In this document: in pieces, positions 1 to 10,994 of the stretch | How positions within the stretch are numbered: the stretch's first letter is position 1 | Layout: every line of letters starts with the position of its first letter | From: Metaclostridioides mangenotii | Lineage (GTDB): Bacteria; Bacillota; Clostridia; Peptostreptococcales; Peptostreptococcaceae | Direction of reading: 5' to 3' | Length of the DNA stretch: 64,000 bases | Assembly (NCBI RefSeq): GCF_017873185.1 | Contig: NZ_JAGGJX010000002.1 | Span: 62,001-126,000 of the forward strand | Program-made: the position numbers and the translations under genes | The notes under the pieces: model-generated | Told to the model about the DNA's origin: nothing | What the model saw: only the letters and a program-made list of their open reading frames with translations | The model's database searches: none

Positions 1-64
1 ATCTATCTCCGATGAGCTGAAGTGTAACCTCAACAGGACATGCGGGTAAATTATTTTCTACCAT
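1..64 (-). CDS. HxlR-family transcriptional regulator, N-terminal fragment (runs off the window)
   Basis: Only the first 21 codons are inside the window. Read on the minus strand from the ATG at 64, they give MVENNLPACPVEVTLQLIGD and then R. The Cys-Pro-x-Glu-x-Thr-Leu-x-Leu-Ile-Gly start is the hallmark of HxlR-type winged-helix regulators, whose conserved Cys often senses electrophiles or redox stress (family knowledge). A perfect AGGAGG-type ribosome site lies just upstream (about 70-77, minus strand). It is divergent from an NAD(P)H-binding oxidoreductase, the usual arrangement for this family, so it probably controls that gene. The remainder of the protein cannot be seen. Confidence 0.8.
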   Translation of the reverse strand, partial: MVENNLPACPVEVTLQLIGDR

Positions 65-260
65 ATCGAGACCTCCTAAAATTTTATTATATATTATATT
101 CGTAACTTATCTACCTTTTATTTACCTTATTAATTTTTGTTTATCTAGTTTGTAATTTCAGTTAGTTTTACAGACTGATTATAATACTTTTATCATTAAT
201 TTACAAATAAAATTGAATATATTATAAAAAAATAATTATAAATATATTGAAAATACATAA

Positions 261-297
261 TAGTATACAAAGAGATACTAGAGCACTTTGAAGTGCT
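261..297. promoter_or_regulatory. Two dyads in the divergent HxlR/oxidoreductase spacer (possible operator)
   Basis: The 339-bp divergent spacer (65-403) is otherwise AT-rich. It holds TAGTAT-N8-ATACTA (261-280), a perfect 6-bp dyad of the size bound by HxlR-type dimers, followed at once by AGCACTT-TG-AAGTGCT (282-297). Being between the two divergent genes they are natural candidates for the regulator's binding site. A -10-like TATAAT sits at 180-185. The operator assignment is inference. Confidence 0.35.
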
Positions 298-403
298 TAC
301 TTTACTAAATATACTAAAACTTTTAAACTTAAATTAAGCAAATAAAATAATAACATAAAATTAGGATATAAAACTATAAACTAAATTTCAGGAGGAAAAG
401 ATT

Positions 404-1039
404 ATGAAGATAGCAGTTATAGGAGCAACAGGTAAACAAGGGAGTTTACTATTAGAAGAATCAATAAAGAGAGGTCATGACACATCTGCGATAGTTAGAA
501 AAGATAACGGAAATATAAATAATAAAGCAGGGTTAATTGTAAGAGATATATTAGATATAAACTACAGCGACCTTAAAGAGTTCGATGTAATTGTAGATGC
601 ACTGGGATTTTGGACAGAGGAGACCCTACCACTTCACTATACATCATTAAAGCACTTTGCAGACGTGCTTAGTGGAAAAGAGAATCGTCTATTAGTAGTA
701 GGAGGAGCAGGAAGTCTGTATGTAGATAAAGAACTTAAAACTAGACTGATGGATACTCCAGATTTCCCTGATGATTATATGCCAATAGCAGTAAATATGG
801 GGAAAGCATTTGACGAAATAAAAACTAGAAATGATGTTAAATGGACATATTTAAGTCCAGCAGCAAATTTTGTTGCAGATGGAGTTCGCACTGGAAGCTA
901 CAAAGTTGGAGGAGATATTCTTACATTAAATAGCAAAGGTGAAAGCGAAATAAGCTATGCAGATTTTGCTGTAGCGATGATTGATGAGGCAGAAAACGCA
1001 AAACATATACAAGAGCGTTTCTCAGTAGTATCTAAGTAA
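404..1039 (+). CDS. NAD(P)H-binding oxidoreductase (atypical short-chain dehydrogenase, YwnB/NmrA-like)
   Basis: This 211-residue protein begins MKIAVIGATGKQG; the GATGxxG dinucleotide-binding loop (residues 7-13) after a beta strand is typical of atypical SDRs that bind NAD(P)H. A later YLSPAANF segment (about residue 150) matches the YwnB/YhfK group. These are cytoplasmic proteins whose substrates are mostly unknown; several are induced by quinones or other electrophiles. The start is fixed by AGGAGG about 8 bases before the ATG. The divergent HxlR regulator supports a stress-inducible detoxification role, which is inferred rather than shown. Confidence 0.8.
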   Translation: MKIAVIGATGKQGSLLLEESIKRGHDTSAIVRKDNGNINNKAGLIVRDILDINYSDLKEFDVIVDALGFWTEETLPLHYTSLKHFADVLSGKENRLLVVGGAGSLYVDKELKTRLMDTPDFPDDYMPIAVNMGKAFDEIKTRNDVKWTYLSPAANFVADGVRTGSYKVGGDILTLNSKGESEISYADFAVAMIDEAENAKHIQERFSVVSK

Positions 1040-1181
1040 GTTGATTAATGAACATATCAACTTAAGGGTTGATTATATAGTAAATTATTTTATTCAACTA
1101 TAAATAGAGCAGATAAATAGTTATAAACAACAAAACTATAAAACTATATAGCTATAAACATTTTAATATATACAATATATG

Positions 1182-1230
1182 GGGAGTATTTGCAATATGA
1201 CTAAAGTCGTTGTGAACTCCCTCTATTTTA
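1182..1230 (+). terminator. Long hairpin, probable terminator after the oxidoreductase
   Basis: GGGAGT (1182-1187) pairs with ACTCCC (1216-1221). Inside, TTGCAA pairs with TTGTGA (with wobbles) and GACT pairs with AGTC. A T-rich tail follows (1222-1230). It lies 140 bp after the stop codon. The rest of the 1040-1464 spacer is AT-rich; the only other structure is a weak GTTGAT/ATCAAC repeat right after the stop. Confidence 0.45.
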
Positions 1231-1464
1231 TTGTTATAAATTATTGTTTAGAATATAGTTTATATATCTGCCAAGATATTATCTAAAGATACAAAAATTT
1301 ATTAAAAATACTAAAGATTTACTTAATTTTCGATTAGTATATGTCTAATTATGATATTATTTAAAATAAATAAAAACAAAAAATATAATAACTATATAAA
1401 TAAAGTATATTTTGGAATATTAATAATAAGATAGTAATTTAGGTAGAAGGGATGACTGTAAAAC

Positions 1465-3828
1465 ATGAATCAAAATATCAATGGATTGACAAGCGCTGAA
1501 GTTGAACAAAAAATTAAGTGTGGAGAAAGCAATCTACCTATAAAGCCATTAACTAGGAGCTATAAAAGAATATTTACAGATAATATATGTACATTATTTA
1601 ATCTTATAAATATAGTAATAGCTGCTTTTATTATATATACAGGAAGTTATAAAAATCTGCTATTTTTAGGAGTAGTAGTATCTAATATATTTATAGGTAT
1701 AATTCAAGAAATAAGGGCAAAAAAGAGCGTAGATAAATTATCCTTATTGAACCAAGCTAAAGCTAGTGTAGTAAGAAATGGTGAGGAAATAAAAATAAAC
1801 CAACAAGATTTGGTTAAAGATGATGTAATACTGGTTCGTAGAGGAGATCAACTTTGTGTTGACGGAACAGTTATTGAAACAAATGGACTTGAAGTAGATG
1901 AGTCGCAATTGACAGGAGAATCGGATCCTGTTTATAGATACGTAGATTCTGATGTTATGTCGGGAAGTTTTGTTATAAGTGGGTCAGCGTATATAAAAGT
2001 AACTAATGTTGGAGAACAGAGCCATGCTTCTAAGATTGCGATGGAAGCTAAAAAATCAAAGGATATAAATAGTGAGCTTATAAGAACTCTGAAAATAATA
2101 ATAAAAATGCTTACATTTGCTATAATTCCAATAGGAATACTTCTTTTTATGTCTAAGTTTGCAACTGGTGTAGATAAAACTCAGGCAATACTGGGAACTG
2201 CTGCGGCAGTAATAGGGATGATTCCAGAGGGATTAATTCTTATTACTTCTATTGCTTTAGCAGTAGGTGTAATTAACCTAACGAGAAAAAAAGTCCTAGT
2301 CAAAACAATGGGATCGATAGAAAATTTGGCTCGTGTTGACCTGCTATGCCTAGATAAAACTGGTACTATCACTGATGGAAAAATAAAAGTATTAGATATC
2401 GTCTCATTTTCTGATAAACATGATGAAGATCTTGAAAAAGCTATATCAACTTTAGTTTTCAGTCTTGATGATGACAATGCCACTAGTCTTGCTTTAAAAT
2501 CAGTTTTAGCAGAACCTAATGACTGGACGACTATATCTAAAGTCCCGTTTTCTTCTGAGAGAAAGTGGAGTGGAGTTACTTTTGAATCTCAAGGGAGTTA
2601 TGTAATGGGAGCTCCTGAATATATCTTTAAAAGCATACCAAAGGGAATACAGGATAGAATTGACAGATCAACTAGTAGAGGTGAGAGAGTTTTAGCATTT
2701 GCTCATTCAGAAAACCATATTAGTGATAATGAACTCCCTGAAGATTTAAAATTATTAGGAATAGCGATTATGGAAGATACAATTAGACCTGAAGCAAAAG
2801 CCACTCTTAGCTACTTTAAAGATCAAGGGGTTTTAGTGAGAATTATTTCGGGTGATAATGCAAAAACTGTATCACAAATCGCCAGTAGAGCAGGTGTTGA
2901 TGGTGCACAACAGTATATAGATATGAGTAATGTTTCGGACGATGAGGATTTAATTAAATTCACTGAGATGTATAAGGTTTTCGGACGAGTTAGTCCTGAG
3001 CAAAAGAAAAAGTTAGTAAAAGCATTTAAAGATCAAGGATATACAGTCGGAATGACTGGGGATGGAGTAAATGATATTTTAGCATTAAAAGAGGCAAATT
3101 GCAGTATTGCTATGGCAGAAGGTAGTGATGCGGCTAAGGGAGTATCTGATTTCGTTTTACTAGACTCAAACTTTGATTCTATGGTAGGCGTAGTGATGGA
3201 GGGTAGAAGAGTTGTCAATAATATACAGCAAGTTGCATCTCAGTATTTAATGAAAACTGTGTATTCAACGATACTAGCGACTTTATTTATATTTATAAAC
3301 TCAGCGTATCCATTTCATCCTATACAACTTATGCCAATCACAGCACTTGGTGTAGGGATACCCTCATTTTTCTTAGCTTTAAGACCAAACTACTCTCAAA
3401 TAAAGGCTGGTTTTTTAGTGAATGTACTGATCCCTGCATTTTCATCTGGAATATCAGTAGTTGTATATATACTAACTATAATGGTTCTAGGAAGTTTTTT
3501 TGAGCTTAGTTTTGGAATGAAATCAACTCTATGTGTTGTGTTAACAGGTGCTGTATGTTTTACATCTCTAGTTAGAATTTCTAAACCAATTAACAAAAAA
3601 ATTGGTACAATGTTAGTAATTCTCATAAGTACGTTTATCATATTAATTGTATTTTTTAGAGGGATATTTTCTCTTGAAAATGTATTAAGTATAAGGATGC
3701 TAATGATAGCTGTTCCTTTATTGCTATCGGTTATCCCGGTGTATAACTTTATAAGAATGATGATTACATTTACCATTAAGAAGTATATCGCTATTAAATA
3801 TAAGTTTAAATATAAAGTACAAGCTTAA
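1465..3828 (+). CDS. P-type cation-transporting ATPase, CtpE-like
   Basis: A 787-residue P-type ATPase. Visible landmarks are the actuator TGES motif at residues 150-153, a PEGL membrane motif at 254-257, the phosphorylated Asp297 in DKTGT, and TGDGVND near residue 530. Hydrophobic segments lie around 45-80, 210-265 and in the last 200 residues. PEGL followed by long NLTRKKVLVK and SIENLARVD stretches resembles CtpE-type calcium (or Mn/Ca) pumps rather than heavy-metal P1B pumps; no N-terminal metal-binding domain is seen. It should move a cation across the cytoplasmic membrane with ATP. The ribosome site (AGAAGGG, 1444-1450) is unusually far from this ATG, so the start is less certain. It has no operon partner. 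Confidence 0.85.
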   Translation: MNQNINGLTSAEVEQKIKCGESNLPIKPLTRSYKRIFTDNICTLFNLINIVIAAFIIYTGSYKNLLFLGVVVSNIFIGIIQEIRAKKSVDKLSLLNQAKASVVRNGEEIKINQQDLVKDDVILVRRGDQLCVDGTVIETNGLEVDESQLTGESDPVYRYVDSDVMSGSFVISGSAYIKVTNVGEQSHASKIAMEAKKSKDINSELIRTLKIIIKMLTFAIIPIGILLFMSKFATGVDKTQAILGTAAAVIGMIPEGLILITSIALAVGVINLTRKKVLVKTMGSIENLARVDLLCLDKTGTITDGKIKVLDIVSFSDKHDEDLEKAISTLVFSLDDDNATSLALKSVLAEPNDWTTISKVPFSSERKWSGVTFESQGSYVMGAPEYIFKSIPKGIQDRIDRSTSRGERVLAFAHSENHISDNELPEDLKLLGIAIMEDTIRPEAKATLSYFKDQGVLVRIISGDNAKTVSQIASRAGVDGAQQYIDMSNVSDDEDLIKFTEMYKVFGRVSPEQKKKLVKAFKDQGYTVGMTGDGVNDILALKEANCSIAMAEGSDAAKGVSDFVLLDSNFDSMVGVVMEGRRVVNNIQQVASQYLMKTVYSTILATLFIFINSAYPFHPIQLMPITALGVGIPSFFLALRPNYSQIKAGFLVNVLIPAFSSGISVVVYILTIMVLGSFFELSFGMKSTLCVVLTGAVCFTSLVRISKPINKKIGTMLVILISTFIILIVFFRGIFSLENVLSIRMLMIAVPLLLSVIPVYNFIRMMITFTIKKYIAIKYKFKYKVQA

Positions 3829-4018
3829 ATACAAGATGAAGTTCAAATATAAAGTAATCCGTTCTCTAAGTGTCTTACAGGGTTAAGGAAATTAATATTG
3901 ATAGATTATTTATTGACAGTTTTCATCTCTTTTGCGAGGTAGGGAGTTAAACGTTGTTACCACGCATTGACTTATCACTGAGAAGTTAGAGGATAAGGAT
4001 AGTTTGAAAGGAGAACAA

Positions 4019-4513
4019 ATGCTAGATAAAATTACACATACAATTGAACCGGTGTATGATGAAAATTCGAAAATTCTAATACTAGGGACAATGCCATCTC
4101 CAAAGTCGAGAGAAGTAGGCTTTTACTATGGACATTCTCAAAACAGATTCTGGCCTATAATGTCTGAGATATTTTCTATAGATAAATTTAATAATAATGA
4201 AGAAAAAATCATGTTTTTAAAGGGGCACCATATTGCCCTGTGGGATGTTTTGAAGTCCTGCGAAATAAAAGGTGCTGAGGATAGCAGTATAAAAAATCCC
4301 AAGGCAAATGATATAAACAATATAATAATAAATAGCCATGTAGAAGCTGTATTTACAACTGGAAAAAAGGCTACGGATTTGTACAAAAAACACTGTTATC
4401 CAAATTCAGGGATAGAATCTATATATCTACCTTCTACAAGTTCAGCAAATAGAGCTAGATATTCATATGAAGATTTAATCGATGAGTATAAAAGGATATT
4501 GGATTATTTGTAA
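4019..4513 (+). CDS. DNA-deoxyinosine (hypoxanthine) glycosylase, UDG family 6
   Basis: This 164-residue protein has motif 1 GTMPSPKSR with the following GFYYGHSQNRFWP block near the N terminus, and a late STSSANR motif. These two blocks define the small hypoxanthine-DNA glycosylase branch of the uracil-DNA glycosylase superfamily. Such enzymes excise deaminated bases in base excision repair. The start is the ATG at 4019, with AAAGGAG five bases upstream; a TTG 15 bases earlier overlaps that ribosome site and is unlikely. It stands alone between a cation pump and a nitroreductase. Confidence 0.8.
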   Translation: MLDKITHTIEPVYDENSKILILGTMPSPKSREVGFYYGHSQNRFWPIMSEIFSIDKFNNNEEKIMFLKGHHIALWDVLKSCEIKGAEDSSIKNPKANDINNIIINSHVEAVFTTGKKATDLYKKHCYPNSGIESIYLPSTSSANRARYSYEDLIDEYKRILDYL

Positions 4514-4767
4514 AATAAGGGATTGAACAATCGTTAAAGTAGGTATATAAATTATTTGTAAAATAAATTCATATAATATGTAATATATAAATAATTTATA
4601 TAACGCTTAACTGCTTTCAAAAAAATAATATATAATACTAATTAGTAATTTTTAGTTATAATCTGTTTGAAAAGTAAACATATAGGTATATATATAGTAC
4701 AAGGAAATTAACATAAAAATATATACTAGTTGTTAAATAGATTGATAAATTAAAATGGAGGTAAGTT

Positions 4768-5373
4768 ATGATGGGAAGAAATTTTTATAAAATTTTACAG
4801 AAAAGACGTACAATATATGGTTTAGATAGAAACATTGAAGTTAGTGAAGATAGAATCGAAGAAGTTATAAAGGATGCAGTTAATTTTGTTCCTTCAGCAT
4901 TTAACAGCCAAAGTTCGAGAGTTGTAGTGCTGTTTGGGGATCACCATGAAAAATTATGGGAAATAGCTAAAGATAAATTAAGTCAAGTAACACCAGAGGA
5001 GCAATTTAAAAACTCTACAGAAGGTAAGATCAATTCATTTAAGGCTGGATACGGTACAGTTTTATTCTTTGAAGATCAATCAATTGTAGAAGACCTTCAA
5101 AACAGATTCTCTCTTTATAAAGATAACTTCCCAGTATGGGCTGAACAAACTAGCGGTATGTTACAATATATAGTTTGGTCGTCTCTAGAGATAGAAGGAC
5201 TAGGAGCATCTCTTCAACATTACAATCCACTTATAAATGAAGATGTTTATAAGACTTGGGATATACCAAGTAACTGGAAGTTTATAGCTCAAATGCCATT
5301 TGGTAATCCGACATCAACACCTGATGATAAAGAGTTTGGGCCATTGGATGAAAAATACAAAGCATTTAAATAA
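4768..5373 (+). CDS. Nitroreductase family protein (Hbn1/Frm2-like)
   Basis: A 201-residue FMN-type nitroreductase fold protein. RRTIYGLDR (residues 13-21) and VPSAFNSQSSRVVVL (about 46-60) match the FMN-binding N-terminal half, and GLGASLQHYNPL (about 148-159) matches the second conserved block of the Hbn1/Frm2-like subgroup. These enzymes use NAD(P)H to reduce nitro compounds or quinones; the natural substrate is unknown. GGAGGT sits 5 bases before the ATG pair. It appears to be a single-gene transcript, closed by a strong terminator at 5391-5425. Confidence 0.85.
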   Translation: MMGRNFYKILQKRRTIYGLDRNIEVSEDRIEEVIKDAVNFVPSAFNSQSSRVVVLFGDHHEKLWEIAKDKLSQVTPEEQFKNSTEGKINSFKAGYGTVLFFEDQSIVEDLQNRFSLYKDNFPVWAEQTSGMLQYIVWSSLEIEGLGASLQHYNPLINEDVYKTWDIPSNWKFIAQMPFGNPTSTPDDKEFGPLDEKYKAFK

Positions 5374-5390
5374 TATATAGAAATAACACA

Positions 5391-5425
5391 GAGGTATTCG
5401 ATATTAATATTGGATACCTCTTTTT
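5391..5425 (+). terminator. Rho-independent terminator after the nitroreductase gene
   Basis: GAGGTATTC... pairs with ...GGATACCTC around an AT loop and is followed by TTTTT. Confidence 0.85.
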
Positions 5426-5529
5426 GTTATATTTAAATTTAAACTATATTTTAATAAATTTTAAATATAATAAAAAAAAGGAAGTTAATTCTGTAAAAAT
5501 ATACAATAAAGTCGAATAAGAAATTAATC

Positions 5530-5557
5530 ACAAGAATTTGAATACGAACATAATATA
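5530..5557 (+). promoter_or_regulatory. Candidate sigma-K (late mother-cell) promoter for the collagen-like gene
   Basis: CATAATATA (5549-5557) fits the sigma-K -10 consensus CATANNNTA, and AC at 5530-5531 lies 17 bases upstream, matching the short -35 of that sigma factor. It is 50 bases before the start codon. Exosporium collagen-like genes are known to be expressed late in the mother cell, so this is plausible, but the motif is short and AT-rich DNA yields chance matches. Confidence 0.4.
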
Positions 5558-5602
5558 TAGAGAGCATAGGCTCAAATAAGAAAGATTAGGAGTTGTGATT
5601 GA

Positions 5603-7756
<2,154 letters not shown>

Positions 7757-7802
7757 GAACTTTAATGTAAATAATACTATTAATATAAAATAGTTTAAAT
7801 AT

Positions 7803-7849
7803 AGCTATTGGCGATTATTATAAATCGCCAATAAGCTTTTTATTTTTTT
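7803..7849 (+). terminator. Strong terminator after the collagen-like gene
   Basis: AGCTATTGGCGATT pairs with AATCGCCAATAAGCT (one bulge), followed by a T-rich run to 7849. Confidence 0.9.
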
Positions 7850-8061
7850 GAATAATTATTTTATCGTGTAGATTTTAGAAAAAGTTAAATTATAATAATA
7901 TGATTGGATTTTATATGGGGAAAGTAATAAATTAGATTTTTAAATAATATATTTAATACATACAGAGATAATTAATACTTTATTGCACATATAGGAATTT
8001 TGTGGATTTGGATTATTAATTATTCAAGAACTATTTTATATTTCAAAATGATATTCAATCA

Positions 8062-8120
8062 ACTAACATAGTTAGACATGGAGTAAATTAAAGAATGTCG
8101 AAATATGTTAGTAGTTTTTT
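8062..8120 (+). promoter_or_regulatory. Terminator-like hairpin in the leader of the glycosyltransferase gene
   Basis: ACTAACATA (8062-8070) pairs with TATGTTAGT (8104-8112); a symmetric 4x4 internal loop separates it from GACAT/ATGTC (8075-8079 / 8095-8099). TTTTTT follows at 8115-8120. No gene lies between this and the earlier terminator at 7803-7849, so it would terminate either a short non-coding transcript or the leader of the downstream gene. The rest of 7850-8173 is plain AT-rich DNA. Confidence 0.5.
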
Positions 8121-8173
8121 ATGCAGAAATATTTTTAAACTAGATAAAAAATTTACATTGAGAGGGGTATTTC

Positions 8174-9256
8174 ATGATTGATATAAGTTTATGTATGATT
8201 GTTAAGGATGAAGAGGACGTTATAGGGAGATGTTTAGATTCAGTAAAAGATATTGTTGATGAAATTATTATAGTTGATACTGGATCTACTGACAAAACGA
8301 AAGATATTGTTGGAAAATATACAGATAAAGTTTATGAATTTAAGTGGATCGAAGATTTTGCAGCTGCTCGTAATTTTTCATTTTCTAAGGCAAGCAAAAG
8401 TTATATAATGTGGCTTGACGCTGATGATGTTATTCTACAAAAAGATAAAGTAGGATTACTTAAATTAAAAAAATCATTGAGTAGTACAATTGACATGGTT
8501 ATGATGAAATATAATGTAGCATTTGATGCTGATGGCAAACCTACTCACTCATACTTTAGAGAGAGGATATTTAAAAGAAAAAATAATTATAGATGGGTTG
8601 GAGAGATACATGAAGTAATAGTACCATCTGGAAATATAATTCATTCTGAGGTAGCAATTACCCACAAAAAAGAAGGACATAAAGATCCTAAAAGAAACAT
8701 TAGAATTTTTGAAAAGATGATAAAAGACGGGAAAAAATTGGGTCCAAGAGAACAGTTTTATTATTCGAGAGAATTATACTACAACTATAGATATGAAGAA
8801 GCTATAAAAGGATTTGAAGATTTTTTAGACTCAGGAGAGGGATGGATAGAAGATTGCATTAGCGCATGTAAAGATATGTCTACATGCTATTACTTAATAA
8901 AAGAGGATAAAAAAGCTTTATATTCACTTTTTAGAAGTTTTGAATTTGATGAACCAAGAGCGGAAATATGTTGTGATGTAGCTAAACATCTATTTGATAG
9001 AGCTCAATATAAACAGTCTATATATTGGTATAAAGTAGCATTAAATAAGGATATAAATGATGTAAAACAAGGATTTAAATTAAATGATTGCTATGATTTC
9101 ATACCAAGTATACAGTTAAGTGTTTGTTATGATAGATTAGGTGACGTAGAAAAGGCAATTTTCTATCATGAAAAATCAAAGAAGCTTAAGCCTAATAATG
9201 AAGCTGTTTTGTATAATGAAAATTATTACAATAGCTTGAAGAATAAGAAAAAATAA
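8174..9256 (+). CDS. Family 2 glycosyltransferase with TPR-like C-terminal half (SgtA-like)
   Basis: 360 residues. The GT-A fold occupies about 1-180: SLCMIVKDEEDVIGRCL start, VDTGSTD nucleotide-sugar loop, the WLDADD metal-binding DxD motif near residue 78, and WVGEIHE. Residues about 190-350 are helical with TPR-like repeats, including a repeat ending KSKKLKPNNEA. This layout is that of SgtA, the glycosyltransferase next to bclA3 in C. difficile that adds sugar to BclA. Here too it is beside a collagen-like gene, but downstream and with its own leader. GAGAGGGG ribosome site, ATG start. The acceptor (Thr of the collagen repeats) is inferred from position. Confidence 0.8.
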   Translation: MIDISLCMIVKDEEDVIGRCLDSVKDIVDEIIIVDTGSTDKTKDIVGKYTDKVYEFKWIEDFAAARNFSFSKASKSYIMWLDADDVILQKDKVGLLKLKKSLSSTIDMVMMKYNVAFDADGKPTHSYFRERIFKRKNNYRWVGEIHEVIVPSGNIIHSEVAITHKKEGHKDPKRNIRIFEKMIKDGKKLGPREQFYYSRELYYNYRYEEAIKGFEDFLDSGEGWIEDCISACKDMSTCYYLIKEDKKALYSLFRSFEFDEPRAEICCDVAKHLFDRAQYKQSIYWYKVALNKDINDVKQGFKLNDCYDFIPSIQLSVCYDRLGDVEKAIFYHEKSKKLKPNNEAVLYNENYYNSLKNKKK

Positions 9257-9313
9257 AACATGAGGAGATTTATTTATTTGAAATATTATTCAAGGGGGCT
9301 GAGTAAATGATCT

Positions 9314-9358
9314 AGCTATATGTAGCTTTCATATCGAATATCTACATATAGCTTTTTT
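9314..9358 (+). terminator. Terminator after the glycosyltransferase gene
   Basis: AGCTATATGTAG (9314-9325) and CTACATATAGCT (9342-9353) form a perfect 12-bp stem followed by TTTTTAT. Confidence 0.85.
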
Positions 9359-9485
9359 ATATATATTGCTCTATATTAAAAATAGATTTATCATAAAGTG
9401 TATGAGTTATATATTGTTACAATTTATTAGTGGTTTCAGTTTTAACAAATTCACAAAAAGATAATTAAATTTGGAGGGAGTTTTC

Positions 9486-10247
9486 ATGAATGAAAAGGTT
9501 GAATTCTTAATAAGAAGCTATATAAATGAATTTTCTAACAGAGAAGACGTACACACCCGTTGGAAAGATGCAATTATAAGGTTTGCTGATGCAAACGATT
9601 CACTTTTCTATAATCTGAAGAGTGCGGTAAGTAGTACACATGCAATGCCAAAAGATTTTTTGGATGAAGCAGAGACTGTTATCGTATATTTTATACCGTT
9701 TACTGACGAAATTAATAAAAGCAATATAGAAGGTAGGGAATGCTCTGAAGAATGGGCAAGAGCATATGTGGAATCAAATAAATTAATGCAAGAACTAAAT
9801 CAATATTTAGAAGATGAACTTGAAGATAGTGGTTATAAATCTTACGCAATACCAGGTACTTATAACTTTGACACAGATAAACTTATAAGTGATTGGTCTC
9901 AAAGACATGTTGCTTATATTGCGGGACTTGGATCTTTTGGTTTAAATAACATGATGATTACAGAAAAAGGTTGCTGTGGAAGAATTGGTAGTATAGTTAC
10001 AAGTCTAAAGTTAGAGCCTTCTAATAGACTAAATGAGGAATATTGCCTATATAAAAAGAATGGAAAGTGCAAAGCATGTGTAAGAAGATGTGTTAACGAT
10101 GCCTTAAAAGTTGATGAATTTGTAAGAAATAACTGTTACGATATATGTTTAGAAAACGATAAAAAGTACTCGTATCTTGGACTTTGCGATATATGCGGTA
10201 AGTGCACGGTAGGGGTACCATGTTCTACAAAAATTCCATATAAATAA
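9486..10247 (+). CDS. QueG-like iron-sulfur protein (epoxyqueuosine reductase-related)
   Basis: 253 residues. The C-terminal part carries CKACVRRC (C-x2-C-x3-C) and CDICGKC...VPC, the Cys spacing of a double [4Fe-4S] domain, and HVAYIAGLGSFGLNNMMIT upstream matches the cobalamin-binding-like core of epoxyqueuosine reductase relatives. It lacks the HEAT-repeat tail of true QueG (usually 310-380 residues), so it may be a related reductase or reductive-dehalogenase-like protein instead of the tRNA enzyme. The start is the ATG at 9486 with GGAGGGAG five bases upstream. No queuosine genes are nearby. Confidence 0.7.
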   Translation: MNEKVEFLIRSYINEFSNREDVHTRWKDAIIRFADANDSLFYNLKSAVSSTHAMPKDFLDEAETVIVYFIPFTDEINKSNIEGRECSEEWARAYVESNKLMQELNQYLEDELEDSGYKSYAIPGTYNFDTDKLISDWSQRHVAYIAGLGSFGLNNMMITEKGCCGRIGSIVTSLKLEPSNRLNEEYCLYKKNGKCKACVRRCVNDALKVDEFVRNNCYDICLENDKKYSYLGLCDICGKCTVGVPCSTKIPYK

Positions 10248-10253
10248 TAATTA

Positions 10254-10300
10254 AAAACTAACTTTTCATATAAATAGTTTACAAATGGAAAGTTGGTTTT
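10254..10300 (+). terminator. Terminator after the QueG-like gene
   Basis: AAAACTAACTTT...CAT pairs with ATG...AAAGTTGGTTTT around an AT-rich loop, ending in a TTTTGTTTTA tail. Confidence 0.7.
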
Positions 10301-10413
10301 GTTTTATTGAGAAATAAATGAAATCTTTTATCATAAAAATTGATTAATTTAAATTTATAGGGTAAATTAAAATATATAAACGTTTTTTAATTTTGAATAA
10401 AGGGGAGAATTAT

Positions 10414-10842
10414 ATGAGTTTTGAAAAAATATCAAATAAAAATAAATTTAGTAATGATAATAGGTCATGTGTAATTCTTGTTAATTTTGACAAAAAGGAA
10501 TTATCTTTAGTTAAAAATGTAAGTAGATTTGCTGGAATAAAGGATAATATAGTTGTAAATGGAAAACATGGAGAAAATATAATAAAAGATATATTGTCTG
10601 GAGATATAGAAGAAAATAGCGAAAAAGTCTTATTAAATAAAGCTATTATATTCAATAATATGCCTGCTCAAAGGGTAAGCGGTTTTTTAGATAGTATTAA
10701 AAAGATGAGAATGAGGAAACCTCTTACAGCGATGGTAACTGAAACATCAATAAACTGGACGCTGAATAACTTAATTGCAAACCTTATTGAGGAGAATACT
10801 GCACTTTCTACTGGAAAACAATTTGAACATCAAGAGGACTAA
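10414..10842 (+). CDS. DUF3783 domain protein
   Basis: A 142-residue cytoplasmic protein with no membrane segment. The second half (KAIIFNNMPAQRVSGFLDSI, then RKPLTAMVTETSINWTLNN) matches the DUF3783 family found in clostridia, whose function is unknown. The start is the ATG at 10414, with AGGGGAG six bases upstream; an earlier TTG in frame overlaps no ribosome site. No close operon partner: the next gene begins about 150 bp later with its own ribosome site. Confidence 0.65.
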   Translation: MSFEKISNKNKFSNDNRSCVILVNFDKKELSLVKNVSRFAGIKDNIVVNGKHGENIIKDILSGDIEENSEKVLLNKAIIFNNMPAQRVSGFLDSIKKMRMRKPLTAMVTETSINWTLNNLIANLIEENTALSTGKQFEHQED

Positions 10843-10994
10843 ATCTATAGATTAAAACTTAATATTAATATATGAAGTTACATAATTTTATAAATAAATT
10901 TCTTAAAAAATTTCAGCAAGTAAATTATTTATTACTATTCAATGATTAATTTTGGTAGATTATTTAATTAGATATTTTACGAGGGGGAATACAA

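Noticed and set aside
1181-1226. GGGGAGTA near the P-type ATPase as a yybP-ykoY (manganese) riboswitch
   Set aside because: Only the first few bases agree; the rest folds as a simple hairpin 240 bases before the gene.
9278-9310. Ten-codon TTG frame with GAGGAG upstream after the glycosyltransferase gene
   Set aside because: Too short, no conserved features, and it lies in the terminator leader region.
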